Positions 53,594 to 64,000 of a stretch of DNA of 64,000 nt are shown piece after piece (the stretch's first letter is position 1; each line of letters begins with the position of its first letter). A program made the translations under genes and the position numbers. The DNA is from Tubulanus polymorphus (Eukaryota > Nemertea > Palaeonemertea > Tubulaniformes > Tubulanidae). The notes beneath the pieces were generated by a model. It was not told the origin of the DNA and made no database searches. It was given only the letters and a program-made list of their open reading frames with translations. Where the stretch lies: contig NC_134025.1 of assembly GCF_964204645.1 (NCBI RefSeq), positions 15,966,001 through 16,030,000 on the forward strand, in the 5' to 3' direction.

Positions 53594-54300
53594 ATGAACT
53601 GTATATGTTGAATACCTTGTCTAAATCCGTATTGATTGTCATAAATAAAATCACATTCAGTAATTTATACTAACGCTTACACTTTTTTTTCTAGAATCTT
53701 TAGTACTGGCAACAGTGAAATTGGTCTATAGTTAGATAATAGGTTCCTCTCTTTACTCTTATATATTGGTGAAACCTCAGCTAATTTTCAACTGGAGGCA
53801 TTCCCCTTAATCTACAATCGATTTGTTGGATACTAAGTGGCTTGGATATTTCATGCTTGATATTTTTTATTTATTTGATATATCGTCGTGTCCAGAGCTG
53901 TTTTTTGGTTGTATATCATTTATCAAGTTGAACACTTCGTTTTCGTCAATTGGGTGTATAAAAAAGAATTGTGGTTTATTTTTCCTAAATATTTATCAAA
54001 ACTTCTGCTTGATTTGGGTATCTTATTGGCAAATTGCTTCCCAACTGTACTGAAGTTGACTGATTACAAAAGGAATTACTTATTCGATCTGGACCAGTTA
54101 CTAGCTTACCATTTAGATTAAAATTATCAATAATTCCTGATTTATCATTTAATACATTCATAGTTGTTTTAAGTAGTTCCCACACTTTCTTAGAATTATG
54201 TTTAAAGCTAATCATTTTGTTTGTTAGGTAATCCCGTTTTGCTCTTCTTTTTATGTAATTAAATCTATTTCTATAATACATATAGTTTACGTTTTTGGAT
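53594..54300 (-). pseudogene. LINE linker between endonuclease and RT
   Basis: Frame 54281-53985 reads MYYRNRFNYIKRRAKRDYLT, then KKVWELLKTTMNVLNDKSGI and NSFCNQSTSVQLGSNLPIRY. This 'YR...N.....R.AK..Y......N..K..W..I' pattern is the usual segment between endonuclease and RT. Partly frameshifted. Confidence 0.65.
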
Positions 54301-54469
54301 CATCCCGCTTTAGTTTTGCTGTTTTTCTATATAGTCGAACGCATTTTTTGTCAGCGTTTAACAACCCTTTCGTCATCCATACGTGATAGCTTTTTTAGTT
54401 TAAAGGGAGCTACGTCATTTATCACATTAACAATTTTTTCTGTTAAAAGATTATAACTCTCATCGGAAT

Positions 54470-55300
54470 TCATACTATGGAGCTCATCCCAGGGCACAAC
54501 TGAGAGTTGTTCTTTATCTTAAGTATGTTTATGGTACGTAGATCTCTTACTGGAAAAGCAGAATTCTTTACTTTTTGATAACTGCTCTGTTCTATTGATA
54601 AAAAGCAAGGAAAATGATCTGACATATGTGTCACGAGAATAGCACTTGCGTAATTTGTATAGTTTTTACTAATATATATGTTGTCTATTAGCATGGCATT
54701 TATTGGGGTTAACCGCGTGGGTTTGAAAATTGTTGAGTACATGTTATTGTTTAGATTTAGATTTAGATTTAGATTTAGATTTAGATGTCTAGAAATTTAG
54801 AAGTGTAGTTATGTTGGTTCACTTAATCTAGTAATTAAGTCTAGATTTTGATCCATCCCAACAATAGTTGATTTCTTTTGTAGTAAGAAATCATTTTCGT
54901 TAGTGTTGGGAATGCGATAAATTTCACCGATAATAGTATTTTTACTTAGTATTTCTATGAAGCATGATTCAAATTTTCCTTCGTTGAAAGTTGATAAGTC
55001 GTGTCTTTCTTTTATAGCAAATTTTTTATTGATATAAATTGCAACTCCCCCTTTTAGCGTTGTACTTAAATTTTTTTTCGATTAAGGTATAACCACTTAG
55101 TTCGAATAAGTCTACGTTTCTCCCTGTTACGAAGGTTCACTAAGTAAAATTATGTCAGGTGTGGAATGTTGACTTTTACATCGCTCTATTAATAGTTTGA
55201 GATTGTCAAATTTACTTTGTAGACCTTGAATATTCAAATGTTTAACATTTAATTTACTATTGAAAGTTTTAATTTTGCTCAGCTCATCAATTTCAGTATC
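54470..55300 (-). pseudogene. LINE APE-type endonuclease (broken)
   Basis: At the 5' end (about 55260-55150, minus) LNVKHLNIQGLQSKFDNLKL and STPDIILLSEPS match the start of APE endonucleases. At 54742-54470 are IFKPTRLTPINAMLIDNIYI and MSDHFPCFLSI, the SDHxP motif at its end. The middle is disrupted, with an in-frame stop after LLSEPS. The enzyme would nick the target for reverse transcription. An Asn-Leu repeat coded by a hexanucleotide microsatellite interrupts it. Confidence 0.8.
54748..54785. repeat. Hexanucleotide TTTAGA/TCTAAA microsatellite
   Basis: About six units of TTTAGA. On the minus strand, in the endonuclease frame, it codes (Asn-Leu)n just before NNNMYSTIFKPTR. Confidence 0.85.
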
Positions 55301-55329
55301 TGGGCTATCGTAATCATTCAGTCTTAGAT

Positions 55330-57100
55330 ATAAGATATATTACAATTATTCTATACAAGAACAGGTTGGTTGACATGTTTAGCCAACCAGGACTGGTACT
55401 CATGCCAGTCATTAATGCTGCTGTCAGAAATTTTTTGCCGGCAAAGTCTTTCAATTATACTAAGCCCCAGAAGACATAGATGGTTAGGATCACAAATAAT
55501 AGCTATGCTCAATGGACAAATAGTCAGATATTTTATGAGATTAATTAAAAGGATGATTAACGAAATTACTCACCGATTCACAAGTGCATTGACTTAAAGT
55601 AACTCATAATGAGTTTGCTGTATAACCGAATAATGACTTTAAAGTAATTGACACACTAATTCATTGTGAACTACTCGACTGATAGGCTAGTTTATGTTAA
55701 AAATTAATTAGGGTTTTCTGTGAACCCTATTGAGATTCCTGTGTTTCTTATTATCATTATAATAATTTTTTTTTTTCCACACTTTTTTTGTCAAAAGTAC
55801 ATAGGCTTTTTTACATTACCGCTGTTGCCGATACAATCCGTCTGATATCATTCAGCTCACTTCGATCTACAAATACTCCGTGCGTATATTGAAAAATCAA
55901 CGTTACAAAAGCACTGTCGGGCCGTAAACATCGAAAATTGAACCCATTCAAAGAGCCGACATGTTTTTCTAAGTCGTCTTTCCGAAATCTACCGCACGTT
56001 TCTTGTCACATCGATTATCAATTCAAGCATAAATTAACAAATTTAGTACCCAAATATTGCACATTCAGCCGCGGTTTTTAAAAACTAATTGAAATAATAT
56101 CCCATTTTCCTCATCAAATCATATTACTGATACACAGGAAATTTACTACTTTAGATTCTAAAAGCACTGTCGAGCCGTAAACATCGACTAATCGACGTGT
56201 GTCGCTACATCGTCATTCCGGGTATCAGCTGCGAGTTTCTCCTCCTCATGAGAATCAAATCGAGTACAAATTTATTTATTACTACCAGTGATCTGGCAAT
56301 ACCTTTAACCATACCTTTTTTCAATTAACCGTGTATTTACTAAGATAAATCATTAGAGTACCGGGGAGTCATAGGCCTAAACTAAACACACCGAAGAGAT
56401 ATAGTGGGGAAACGCTGTTATGTCGACAAGGTATCAAAAGAAACAATATATTACTTCATTCAGCCGCGGGCTTCAACCATTCATCAATACTCTATATTTC
56501 CTACAGTACATACCGATCTTTGTCAAATGCACAAGGTATTTACAAAATACAAGTATATAACACACTCCTATCCGTAAGCTGGACTCGCATTCGGGGTAAG
56601 CGTTCGCCATGGGGGAAAGGAGATCGTTCGCTGTGTCGCTTGAAGTGTTTATTGAGTTTTACGCGACCTCAAGGCTTTACGCCTACCGGTACTGAGCTTG
56701 ACTGTCTCAAACAAACACAGTATAATTGTTGCGTTTGTTAACGGACTCATTGGATTTAACTTCATAACAAAATTTACGATATTTAGGAGGGTTGTTATTC
56801 AATAGGCCTACGACCAATCTGTCCGGATGTTAGGCCTACGCATATACATAGGCCTACATAGGCTAGTAGCCTCAAATAGGTTAAAGCTAAGTTCACTGTA
56901 AAGGAGGAATCAGATTTATTAAAATGCATGTTAATTAGTGATTAACTGGTTCTGACTTGCAACGATCAATCACAATTATCAATTTTATTGCCAAAAATGA
57001 AGATTTTTTGGAAAATTTTGCCTGAGCAGACAGCTTTATAAGCCAGACTTTTCATTTGAGTTTTTTCATCATAAATGAAACTGGTTTTTCATTAATTCCT
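55330..57100. other. Intergenic, weak tandem signals only
   Basis: AAAAGCACTGTCGRGCCGTAAACATCGA occurs at about 55905 and 56159, and CATTCAGCCGCGG at about 56064 and 56457, so the region has degenerate ~250-400-bp repeats. No coding similarity. Confidence 0.45.
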
Positions 57101-57103
57101 AAT

Positions 57104-57390
57104 AACTTAAGCCGGGCATAGGTCGGCCTTGCGACGGCTTGTGACTCACTGCGACATCATTCACTGCGACCGCCAGCGACGATTGTGTCGCAACGACTCC
57201 TCGCCCTACGCTCCCTTGCGACTACTTTGTGATGCGACGCGACAATACTGTCATAACCAACCTACGCGCTCTTGCAACTGGCAGAAACTAGTCGCACACA
57301 GCCGCTAACAATCGTATCGCAACCGAAACTTGCGATGCAACGCGAGGATCACATCGCGTCGCAAGGCCGACCTACGTCCGACTTTAAGTT
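57104..57390. mobile_element. MITE with ~30-bp imperfect TIRs, CGAC-rich
   Basis: Starts AACTTAAGCCGGGCATAGGTCGGCC and ends in the related GGCCGACCTACGTCC...TTAAGTT. The interior is crowded with TTGCGAC/GTCGCAA words. It is a short non-autonomous DNA transposon; transposase family unknown. Confidence 0.7.
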
Positions 57391-57409
57391 ACTGCGGAGC
57401 CCCAGAAAT

Positions 57410-57833
57410 ATCTTTTTTTCGTTCAAAAGACCTTTCGCTTGAAAATTCTTTCGTCGGAACAAAATTTATTTCGATCGAACCAATAATATTCTGTTCGATT
57501 GAACCAATTTGAAAAGAATCGTCAGAACAAAGTTGAAGAAACTTTTTTTGTCCAAACGAAAGGTTTTTCGTTCGAACGATCGTTCGATCGATCAGAATCG
57601 TTTTAATTTGAACTGAATTTTCTTGTCAGAACATTAAGTTTTTCGTTCGAACAAGTATATTGTAAAAAGTTATTTCTCCGAACCAAAAGTATTAGGTATT
57701 TCATTCAATCGAACAGAATTGATTTCATTCAAACATTCGTTCGAAAAAAATTGTTTTCGCTCAACAAAATTTTTTTGCAGGGACAAAAAGTTTTTCATTT
57801 CAACAATAACATAGCTTTTTATTCGAACACATC
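57410..57833. repeat. TTCGAAC-rich degenerate repeat, left part
   Basis: Recurring words GTTCGAAC, AAAGTTTTTCGTTC and CAGAAC/GAACAAAA make an irregular tandem repeat. It continues at 59053-59165 (CAGAATGAAG, GTTCGATCAAACAGAATAG) after the repeat copy 3 insertion. Confidence 0.6.
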
Positions 57834-59052
57834 TTTAGGCCACTTGGGACTTTAGTCCTAGCGGGCTATTGCGTTCACTTTTCGTCCGTCATCCATCCGT
57901 CCATAGTCGGAATCCAGTTATTTTGGGAAGTTTTGAAGACGCTTCAATGTAATGTCTTGATATTTGGGTTACACATGTATCTACCCTAGACACATCTTCA
58001 GCCCACAAACTGGCCCTGTCAGAATCAAGATGGCTGACTGACAGCCATTGATGTTTGCCAAAATCAGAACTTTTTGAGGGAAATTTTGAAGACGCTTTGA
58101 TCAATTACCTTGATCTTTCGTATATATTTGAATCCCCCAGGGCCCATGAGCATAACAAAAATTGGGTCGATTGAACTCAAGATGGCCATCCTATGACCTT
58201 TTAGTGCCCAAAAATGTCAATTTTGGCCCGTAGCTTCCTACTGGTCTGCCATTTCTCATTGCAATTGCTGAAGGGTATTCTTTGGAAAGGGATGTTTTAT
58301 TGCTGAGATTTTTGATCAACCAATTATGACGCAATTGGCGGCCATCTTGGTGTAATCGGTACTCATTCGTAGGTGGGAATAAGTTTTTCGACATTATATT
58401 GATACCTAAGCATATTTTGTTACCGCAATGAATGAGAAAGTTGTAGCTTATAAGGTGTTCTATGATTGTAGTGAGTTTCAAGGTCATTAGTTTTTGTATA
58501 TGGCCACCAGGGGGCGTTGAATAATATAATATCTTAGTATTTCTTTATTATATTTGTACCAATGCATATTTTGTTACTACAATCAATTGCAAAGTTGTAG
58601 CTCATGACATCGCCTATGATTGTGGTCTGTTTTAAGGACATTAGTTATTCTATATGGTCACCAGGGGCATTGAATAGTAGAATAACTTAGTATTTCCTTA
58701 TTATATTGTTGCCTAGGCATATTTTGTTAACATATCAATTGCAAAGTTGTAGTTCATGACATGTTCTATGATTGTGGCGAGTTTCAAGGTCATTGGGTCT
58801 GAATATGGTCACTAGGGGCGTTGAATTGTAGAATAACTTAGTATTTCCATATTAAATTGGTAACGAGGCATATTTTGCTATCACAATCAATTACAAAATC
58901 GTAGCAAATGACGTGTTCTATGATTGTGGTGAGTTTCAAGGTCATTGTATTTTGTATATGGTCACCAGGGGACGTTATATATTGAAATTGTTAGATTGTT
59001 GAGCATTCGAAACCACTTCCCAAGTGGGCATGGTGTCTCTGGACCCCTAGTT
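57834..59052 (-). repeat. 1.25-kb dispersed repeat, copy 3 (inverted)
   Basis: Reverse complement of copies 1 and 2: begins (plus) TTTAGGCCACTTGGGACTTT and ends GTGTCTCTGGACCCCTAGTT. It has GGTCACCAGGGG units at about 58501, 58657, 58806 and 58965. It is inserted into the TTCGAAC-rich repeat. Confidence 0.88.
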
Positions 59053-59154
59053 TTGTCAGAATGAAGAAAAGTTTTGGTTCAAACAAAAAGCTTATTGTTC
59101 GATCAAACAGAATAGTTTTCATTCCAACAAGATTTTCTTGTGGGAACATTAAAG

Positions 59155-59470
59155 TTTTTGGTCGAAAGGCGTGTTAAGGTCGTTCGGAAATTTACTCGGT
59201 GTGGTATATTTTGGATTACCGTGTATGTCATTTGTCAGGACATTAAACAGAAGACGACTTAGGATACTACCTTGCGTGACTCCACTAGTTAGAACAGATG
59301 AGGCGTTCCGTTGATTTTGGCTACAAGTTTTCGTCAGAGATAACTGCTGAGCCATTTGAGCGACCTATCATTGATAATGTTTCCTAATAGTTTGTTTAGT
59401 AATGGCTGATGTTGTGCCTTATCAAATGCTTTGTCGAAATCCACCGTTGAACAGGATTCTAAGACTGTGC
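59155..59470 (-). pseudogene. Second LINE RT fragment
   Basis: Minus strand: TVDFDKAFDKAQHQPLLNKL (RT block with the first catalytic Asp), LGNIINDRSLKWLSSYL, then TSGVTQGSILSRLLFNVLTND. Typical non-LTR RT motifs 2-4. The FADD box is missing. A short dead fragment. Confidence 0.7.
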
Positions 59471-59599
59471 AGAAAACCCGTTATCGCTGCTTTGCAGCTA
59501 TATTTGATTAAATAATTCACCGCAATTTGCCATGTTATTGATCCAATTCCGCAGTCCGATGTTAAGATTCGGCTCAGAGTTGACTCAATATGAAGTGGG

Positions 59600-60044
59600 T
59601 TTCACCCTCAACTCTTGACTTGAGGACAGCTGTGTAAATGACCTAGCGGAACTACGAGTGCAACTGAACTCATCTGGCCCAGAACCAGGGACCAGGATTG
59701 AGCTGATCTGGGTGCCTCCCTCAGCTTCTGAACTCTGGCCTGCGCTGGTCTGACTAAAGCCTGAAGCTGAAGTGTCAGATTGAAGCGCATACCCAGGTAC
59801 ATGGACTTTTGAGAGGGGGTAAACTTGGACTTTTCTAAATTCACACTATGAAACCTAATTGATGGATTAAGGCAAGTGTCCTTTCTAAGGTTTCCTTGCA
59901 CTCTGCTTTTGAATTTGCCACAACCAACCAATCATCCAGGTAACAATATATGCGAACTTCCTTCGACTGAAGCTGTTTCTGGACCCTTTTGACAAGTTTT
60001 GTGTAGACCCAAGGAGCTGAACTCAGGCCGGAGGGTAAGATCAA
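59600..60044 (-). pseudogene. DIRS-like retroelement reverse transcriptase fragment
   Basis: Frame 60044-59841 has LPSGLSSAPWVYTKLVKRVQ and YCYLDDWLVVANS (YLDD). The next frame (59931-59608) continues VNLEKSKFTPSQKSMYLGMR and ends MSSVALVVPLGHLHSCPQVK. 'LP.GLS.AP..FTK..KPV' and 'LLG.MSS....VPLG.LH.RPLQ' are hallmarks of the DIRS/Ngaro type of tyrosine-recombinase retroelements. The recombinase and termini are absent. One frameshift. Confidence 0.75.
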
Positions 60045-60104
60045 ATGTTGTCGGTACGCTTACCACCCCACAGTGTCGTGTCCAGGGTATCACACCATTC
60101 TTAT

Positions 60105-60912
60105 TTATGCAGAATGGGGTGCCAGAACTAACTCTTCAGTGTCGTCTGGTCGACTGAGGATTTTGACTGCCAAACCTCTAGGCTGGGTTTGTTTTGGTTT
60201 GGTCTTCGTACCTCTGTATCTGGAGAAAACTTCTTTAACTGACTCCTTGAATGGGATGTCCCCTGTCTCTCTCATTGTTGATGGAGACAAGGAGTACGAT
60301 CTGTGCATGTCCCCATCCCTAGTTAGATCAAGGTCTTCTGGATCGTGAGATTTTTCCTCGTCAGAAAATTCGTTGACATCATCCAACACTACCCTATCTA
60401 GTGGGTTGCCGGACGGCCCTGGCGGCACTAATGAAGGTTTAGGAGCCGGGTGTTACTTGCCTGTTCGCTGTTCCTTAAGGGAAGCGATCTCCTGCGAGAA
60501 TATCGCTAACATATTTTTGATGTCACTATAGCCAGACAATTTTATCACCTGGTGATTTAGAACGTGAACTTTGTTTTTTATGAGAACGCTTGTGTCTACA
60601 CCTGGTAGGTGACGGAGAATAGGTTCGACTAAATCTAGATCGTGACCTAGAACGCGACCGTGACCCAGAGCTGGGGTCAGATGATGAACAATGTCGTTTA
60701 TCATTAGAGCGCTGGCGCCTATGTCTGGTAGGTGACAAAGAATCGGACCGACTCAATCTTGATCGGGATCTGGACATACATAGACGAAGATTGTCCCGAT
60801 TTATTGCCCTGTTTTCGAGAATCTGGGTCTTAGCAGGTGTATCAACCTTGCCTCTATGTTTAATTCTAGGTCCCCTTGGGGAACTTGAGACATCGTGGTT
60901 CGACATATTCAA
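60105..60912 (-). pseudogene. DIRS-like ORF1 (Arg-Ser-rich gag-like)
   Basis: Frame 60912-60526 begins MNMSNHDVSSSPRGPRIKHR and has two RS-dipeptide tracts with DSLSPTRHRRQRS and YSPSPTRCRHKRS repeats. Frame 60428-60105 is acidic (EFSDEEKSHDPEDLDLTRDG) and ends just before the RT part. RS-rich and acidic segments occur in the first ORF of DIRS elements. Direct joining to the middle of RT shows an internal deletion. A host SR-protein is an alternative, less likely because of the RT neighbour. Confidence 0.5.
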
Positions 60913-61289
60913 CCCTTAACATACCAGCTGAAAAGAAGGGTTATCTATTGATACGATTTTTTTAAAATTATTGACACGATTAATTTTGGTTGAATAATAA
61001 TGATTATAAGACAGATAATAACGATTATTAAATATATCGCATGTACTGGAAACGGAAAGGACCACTAAGAAAGCAGGACGACGCGAAAAAGCGAAACCGG
61101 AAGTAAACAAGAGGCCCATGGGCCTAGTACCTTCATGACGCAGTAGAAGTAGAATGATTCAGTATTCAAAGTTTAACAGAAAGATTTATATTGTAACGAT
61201 GCAACAAGTTTTGAAATAGTTAAGATGGTATAGGCTATGGGGCGATAATGTTCATTTTCTGTTAATATATCCTTACATGTAAAGACAAG

Positions 61290-61790
61290 CCCATTTTAGC
61301 TGCCCCAAAGATCACACTACATGCAAAAATGCATCAAGAATAGGTGTAGGCATCGTGCTGAAAAGAAATCCAAGATGGATAGGAACCCTGGTGGCCATAC
61401 TTGAACTCAATTTTCAATAAGAGGTAGACATTTCACCTACCAAAATTCTTACACCTAGCATCATGAAAATGCATCAAGAATTGCAGGCCGTTTCGTGTTT
61501 GAAATTCAAGATGGCTAACCTGGCGGCCATATTTGAAAGCCGTTGACCTCCATATACAAAAGGCATGGACAGCTTACCTACCCTAATCCTCACACCAAAT
61601 TTTGTGGAAATACATCAAGAATTGCGGGCTGCATCGGCAAACAAGAAATTCAAGATGGCCAACCCAATGGCATCCATATTTGATCACTAATGATATTTTT
61701 TTACAATAGGGAACGACATCTTGCCAGACCCAATTTTCAAGCTAATTTTGCAAAAAGATTCATCGCAAATTACAGGCGAATTTCTGTTTC
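61290..61790. repeat. Degenerate ~125-bp tandem repeat
   Basis: About four units, each with a variant of 'GAAATTCAAGATGGCYAACC...GGCCATATTTGA...ATGCATCAAGAATTGC'. Words AATGCATCAAGAAT (61327, 61470) and ATACATCAAGAATTGC (61611) mark the period. Confidence 0.65.
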
Positions 61791-61929
61791 GAATTCAATT
61801 CAATTCCAGGTCCTGGCTTAGGCCAATGCAATAGGAGTCAATTAAGATTCGGCTTTTTGAAAAACCAGCACAGATGCCTATTCAAATCACATGTAATTAA
61901 AAAATTCAGCGCTTCTTAGTTTGATGTCC

Positions 61930-62205
61930 CTGTCTTCATCGCGCACGTGGTTAAAATTATTGTTTACATCGAAAGTCTTCAAAAGCTGATACAACCGCAC
62001 CGGCTGTCAATCATCCTCATTGATTCATATACTAAAATGCTCACTATGAAAAAACTATGCCGTGAATCAATCCGGAATTTTTCAGTACAATGTCAGACAC
62101 TAGGTACCTTTTTTTAAAGGCTTATTTGTTGTATGTCACTAACAATCAGTTATATAATACTTTATTCATAACTTTGAAGCCACAGGGACTTGTCACAATT
62201 GATAG
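61930..62205 (+). repeat. Dispersed repeat, pair member B
   Basis: Diverged copy of 31690-31965 (GCGCACGTGGTTA, TTATTGTTTACATC, GAAAAAACTATGC, AATCCGGAATTTTTCAGTAC). Confidence 0.6.
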
Positions 62206-62209
62206 TGAA

Positions 62210-63238
62210 TGAATATAACCAGTATCAATGACCAACCCCAGTATACCTGTATAATAAAAGAACAAGGGTAGCAACTAATCATCAATCTGAAAATGACCTC
62301 TCCACTTCAATCGACTGTAATTCCAAAAAACCTCAACCGATTCACATGAAACTAGCTGTAATACATACTAGAAGACTTTCTGCTTCCAACGAGCCTACAA
62401 CGATCACTCTACGACAAATATCTCACAACCAAATCAGCGTTTATTTACGGAAGATAGCTCAAAATGGAGGTGTACAGATTCTATGGTGGACAGCAAAAAT
62501 GGCAGTTTCTTTCACTTGAACCAATATTTTCGTGGTGAAATTTTTAGAGATAACCCTAACAAACCTATTTCTTATCTGTTTTTTATTTTTTTATGTTCTT
62601 CATTGATTTTTCAATTCGATAATGTGTTTTTTAACATTAATTACCAATAAAGTTGTTTTGAAATTGACTTTGATTTGAATTTGCTGTTTCCATTTTCGTA
62701 TTTTGAGCTACTAAGCTCTGTAACTGCATGGATTATACAAATAAATGATACAGCTGGAAAGGTATGACTCTTTTCAGAATATGTATGGTTTGTTTGGGTT
62801 ATCTCAAAAATCTCACATAGAAAAATCATTGTTGGAAGTGAAAAAACTGCCATAAAAACCGGTAGCAAAATTGTTGAAATCGCGCATAAGATGAAACCTA
62901 GATATCACCCAAGATTTGACGTCTAATCCGAGATCACTCTTTGTGTCTGTTTCTTATACCAATTCGATCGGATGACCGATAAATCACGAAAAATTTTAAA
63001 TGATTTACGAGCACTGCTAATCCCTAGAGAACACGCACCAAGCAAGATGGTGGCGTCTCCATACCAAAAAACGATTGGGCGTTATCTGCCTAGCCAAAAG
63101 CAATAAGGCTAGTGTATTAGAACGATAACCACATTCAAACATGGTGAACGGATAATAAGATAAAAAGCCACTATCTACAAATTAATAAAATTTATAAACA
63201 ATAATTTATTTATTTAATTTAAAATATATATAAGACAC
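62210..63238. other. Intergenic, nothing recognised
   Basis: AT-rich sequence without coding similarity. Confidence 0.4.
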
Positions 63239-63273
63239 GACGTTCAAATCTCACCCTAGAGATCATCGTCAGG
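63239..63273 (-). ncRNA. Hammerhead-like motif, degenerate copy
   Basis: Minus strand CCTGACGATGATCTCTAGGG, then TGAGATTTGAACGTC. It is the same block as at 1021-1054, with the GAAA box changed to TGAA. Confidence 0.3.
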
Positions 63274-63639
63274 TATCTTATTAAGGCTAATGTATTTTCC
63301 CAGGGAATGTATTCGAAGCAAATACCCACACATCTTGTTTTGCAGTACCTATGTGGTATTTTCTCTTCTTTCCAAAAATAGACTCATTAATGTCAACTTG
63401 CATTGTGTCAATGCTATAATCGGGACATTTACAACAGGGTTTTTCTGACTGATACAAACGTCCCTCGTTTTATCAACCCATTTAATTATAGTGCGCTGCA
63501 AAATGTTGACATTTGTTCCAGTTGATAAATTTTAATATCAAGTGAAAATCCCCATCTGATGCAAACAATTGATGTCAGTGACAGTTTAGACCCCTGGAAG
63601 AAGGTGATACATTATAGAATCATTAGACAGGCCAGGTCA

Positions 63640-63865
63640 CACAACTCCACGATCCCCGAGCCACTTAACATTACGTAGGTGAATCTACAAATGGCCCCAC
63701 GATCCCAGCCTCTTGATTAGGTGAATCTACCTTTGGCCCCACAATCCCAGCCTCTCTATTTTAAGTGAATCTACCTTTCACTCGACAATCCAAGCATCTC
63801 TGTACTAGGTAAATCTACATTCAGCCCCACGCTCCCCACCACGTTATATTAGGTGAATCTATACA
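63640..63865. repeat. ~50-bp minisatellite
   Basis: About five units of 'GGCCCCACGATCCCAGCCTCT...TTAGGTGAATCTACCTTT' with drift, key words GTGAATCTAC at 63679, 63721, 63765 and 63852. Confidence 0.75.
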
Positions 63866-64000
63866 TGATATTGCGTTTTGCTCATGAAAAACATTGATCC
63901 TGTCCGAATTGATTCCTTTGTGGTGCAGTCTGTTCCCTTGCTACTTACTAAACTCGTTGGCTTTTTTTTAACAACAAACTGCTGGTAATGTAGCACTTTC

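Noticed and set aside
55370-55597. 75-codon plus-strand frame resembling coding DNA
   Set aside because: No motif, no splice context and no similarity to the neighbouring LINE.
56520-56741. 73-codon frame near a GC-richer patch, considered as a host exon
   Set aside because: No domain or splice-site support; lies in a region of degenerate repeats.

Overview
The window looks like nuclear DNA of a metazoan, probably a marine invertebrate of lophotrochozoan type. I infer this from the intron-bearing host exons, long compound microsatellites, 'CAAGATGGC / GCCCCCTGGTGGCCAT' dispersed repeats and the mix of transposon classes. Species cannot be read from the sequence. There is no bacterial gene organisation, rRNA, convincing tRNA or CRISPR. 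Almost everything recognisable is mobile DNA, much of it nested; only one small piece of ordinary host gene (two exons with an SH3 domain at 43.0-43.4 kb, minus strand) is convincing.

Layout. 0-1 kb: tail of a LINE reverse transcriptase, then a 440-bp microsatellite. 3.39-11.23 kb: a complete Ty3/gypsy LTR retrotransposon (element G1; LTRs, TSD, PBS, PPT, gag, pro-RT-RNaseH, integrase) that carries an extra 291-aa ORF downstream of integrase with the signature of an SGNH/GDSL hydrolase. 12.57-19.48 kb: a 6.9-kb DNA transposon with ~0.6-kb terminal inverted repeats and a 3-bp TSD. Its transposase (minus strand) combines a PIN/XPG-like nuclease region with a C-terminal eight-cysteine motif, as in Academ elements, and a truncated LINE sits inside it. 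23.4-33.75 kb: an AT-rich, decayed virus- or plasmid-like element with a protein-primed family B DNA polymerase (Maverick/Polinton/adintovirus type), an HNH-like gene and unknown genes. Three genes share an upstream promoter-like motif. The polymerase is broken by three later insertions, two of them copies of the same 1.25-kb repeat.

34-43 kb: a possible BEL/Pao gag fragment; a short relic resembling the SGNH ORF; and a very young Ty3/gypsy element (G2, 36.39-40.97 kb) with identical 154-bp LTRs and one in-frame TGA in its gag-pol frame. 43.48-50.33 kb: a third Ty3/gypsy element (G3, minus strand), related to G1, riddled with frameshifts and carrying a broken copy of the same SGNH ORF. 51-55.3 kb: a tandem array and a decayed non-LTR retrotransposon with endonuclease and reverse transcriptase. 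57.1-60.9 kb: a MITE, an unusual TTCGAAC-rich tract split by the third copy of the 1.25-kb repeat, a LINE RT scrap and a DIRS-like retroelement fragment. The last 3 kb hold degenerate tandem repeats.

The most interesting candidates are the hydrolase-like third ORF shared by G1 and G3, the conserved pre-ATG motif and unknown 187-aa gene of the AT-rich element, and scattered hammerhead-ribozyme-like motifs. Family assignments come from reading motifs, not from database searches.
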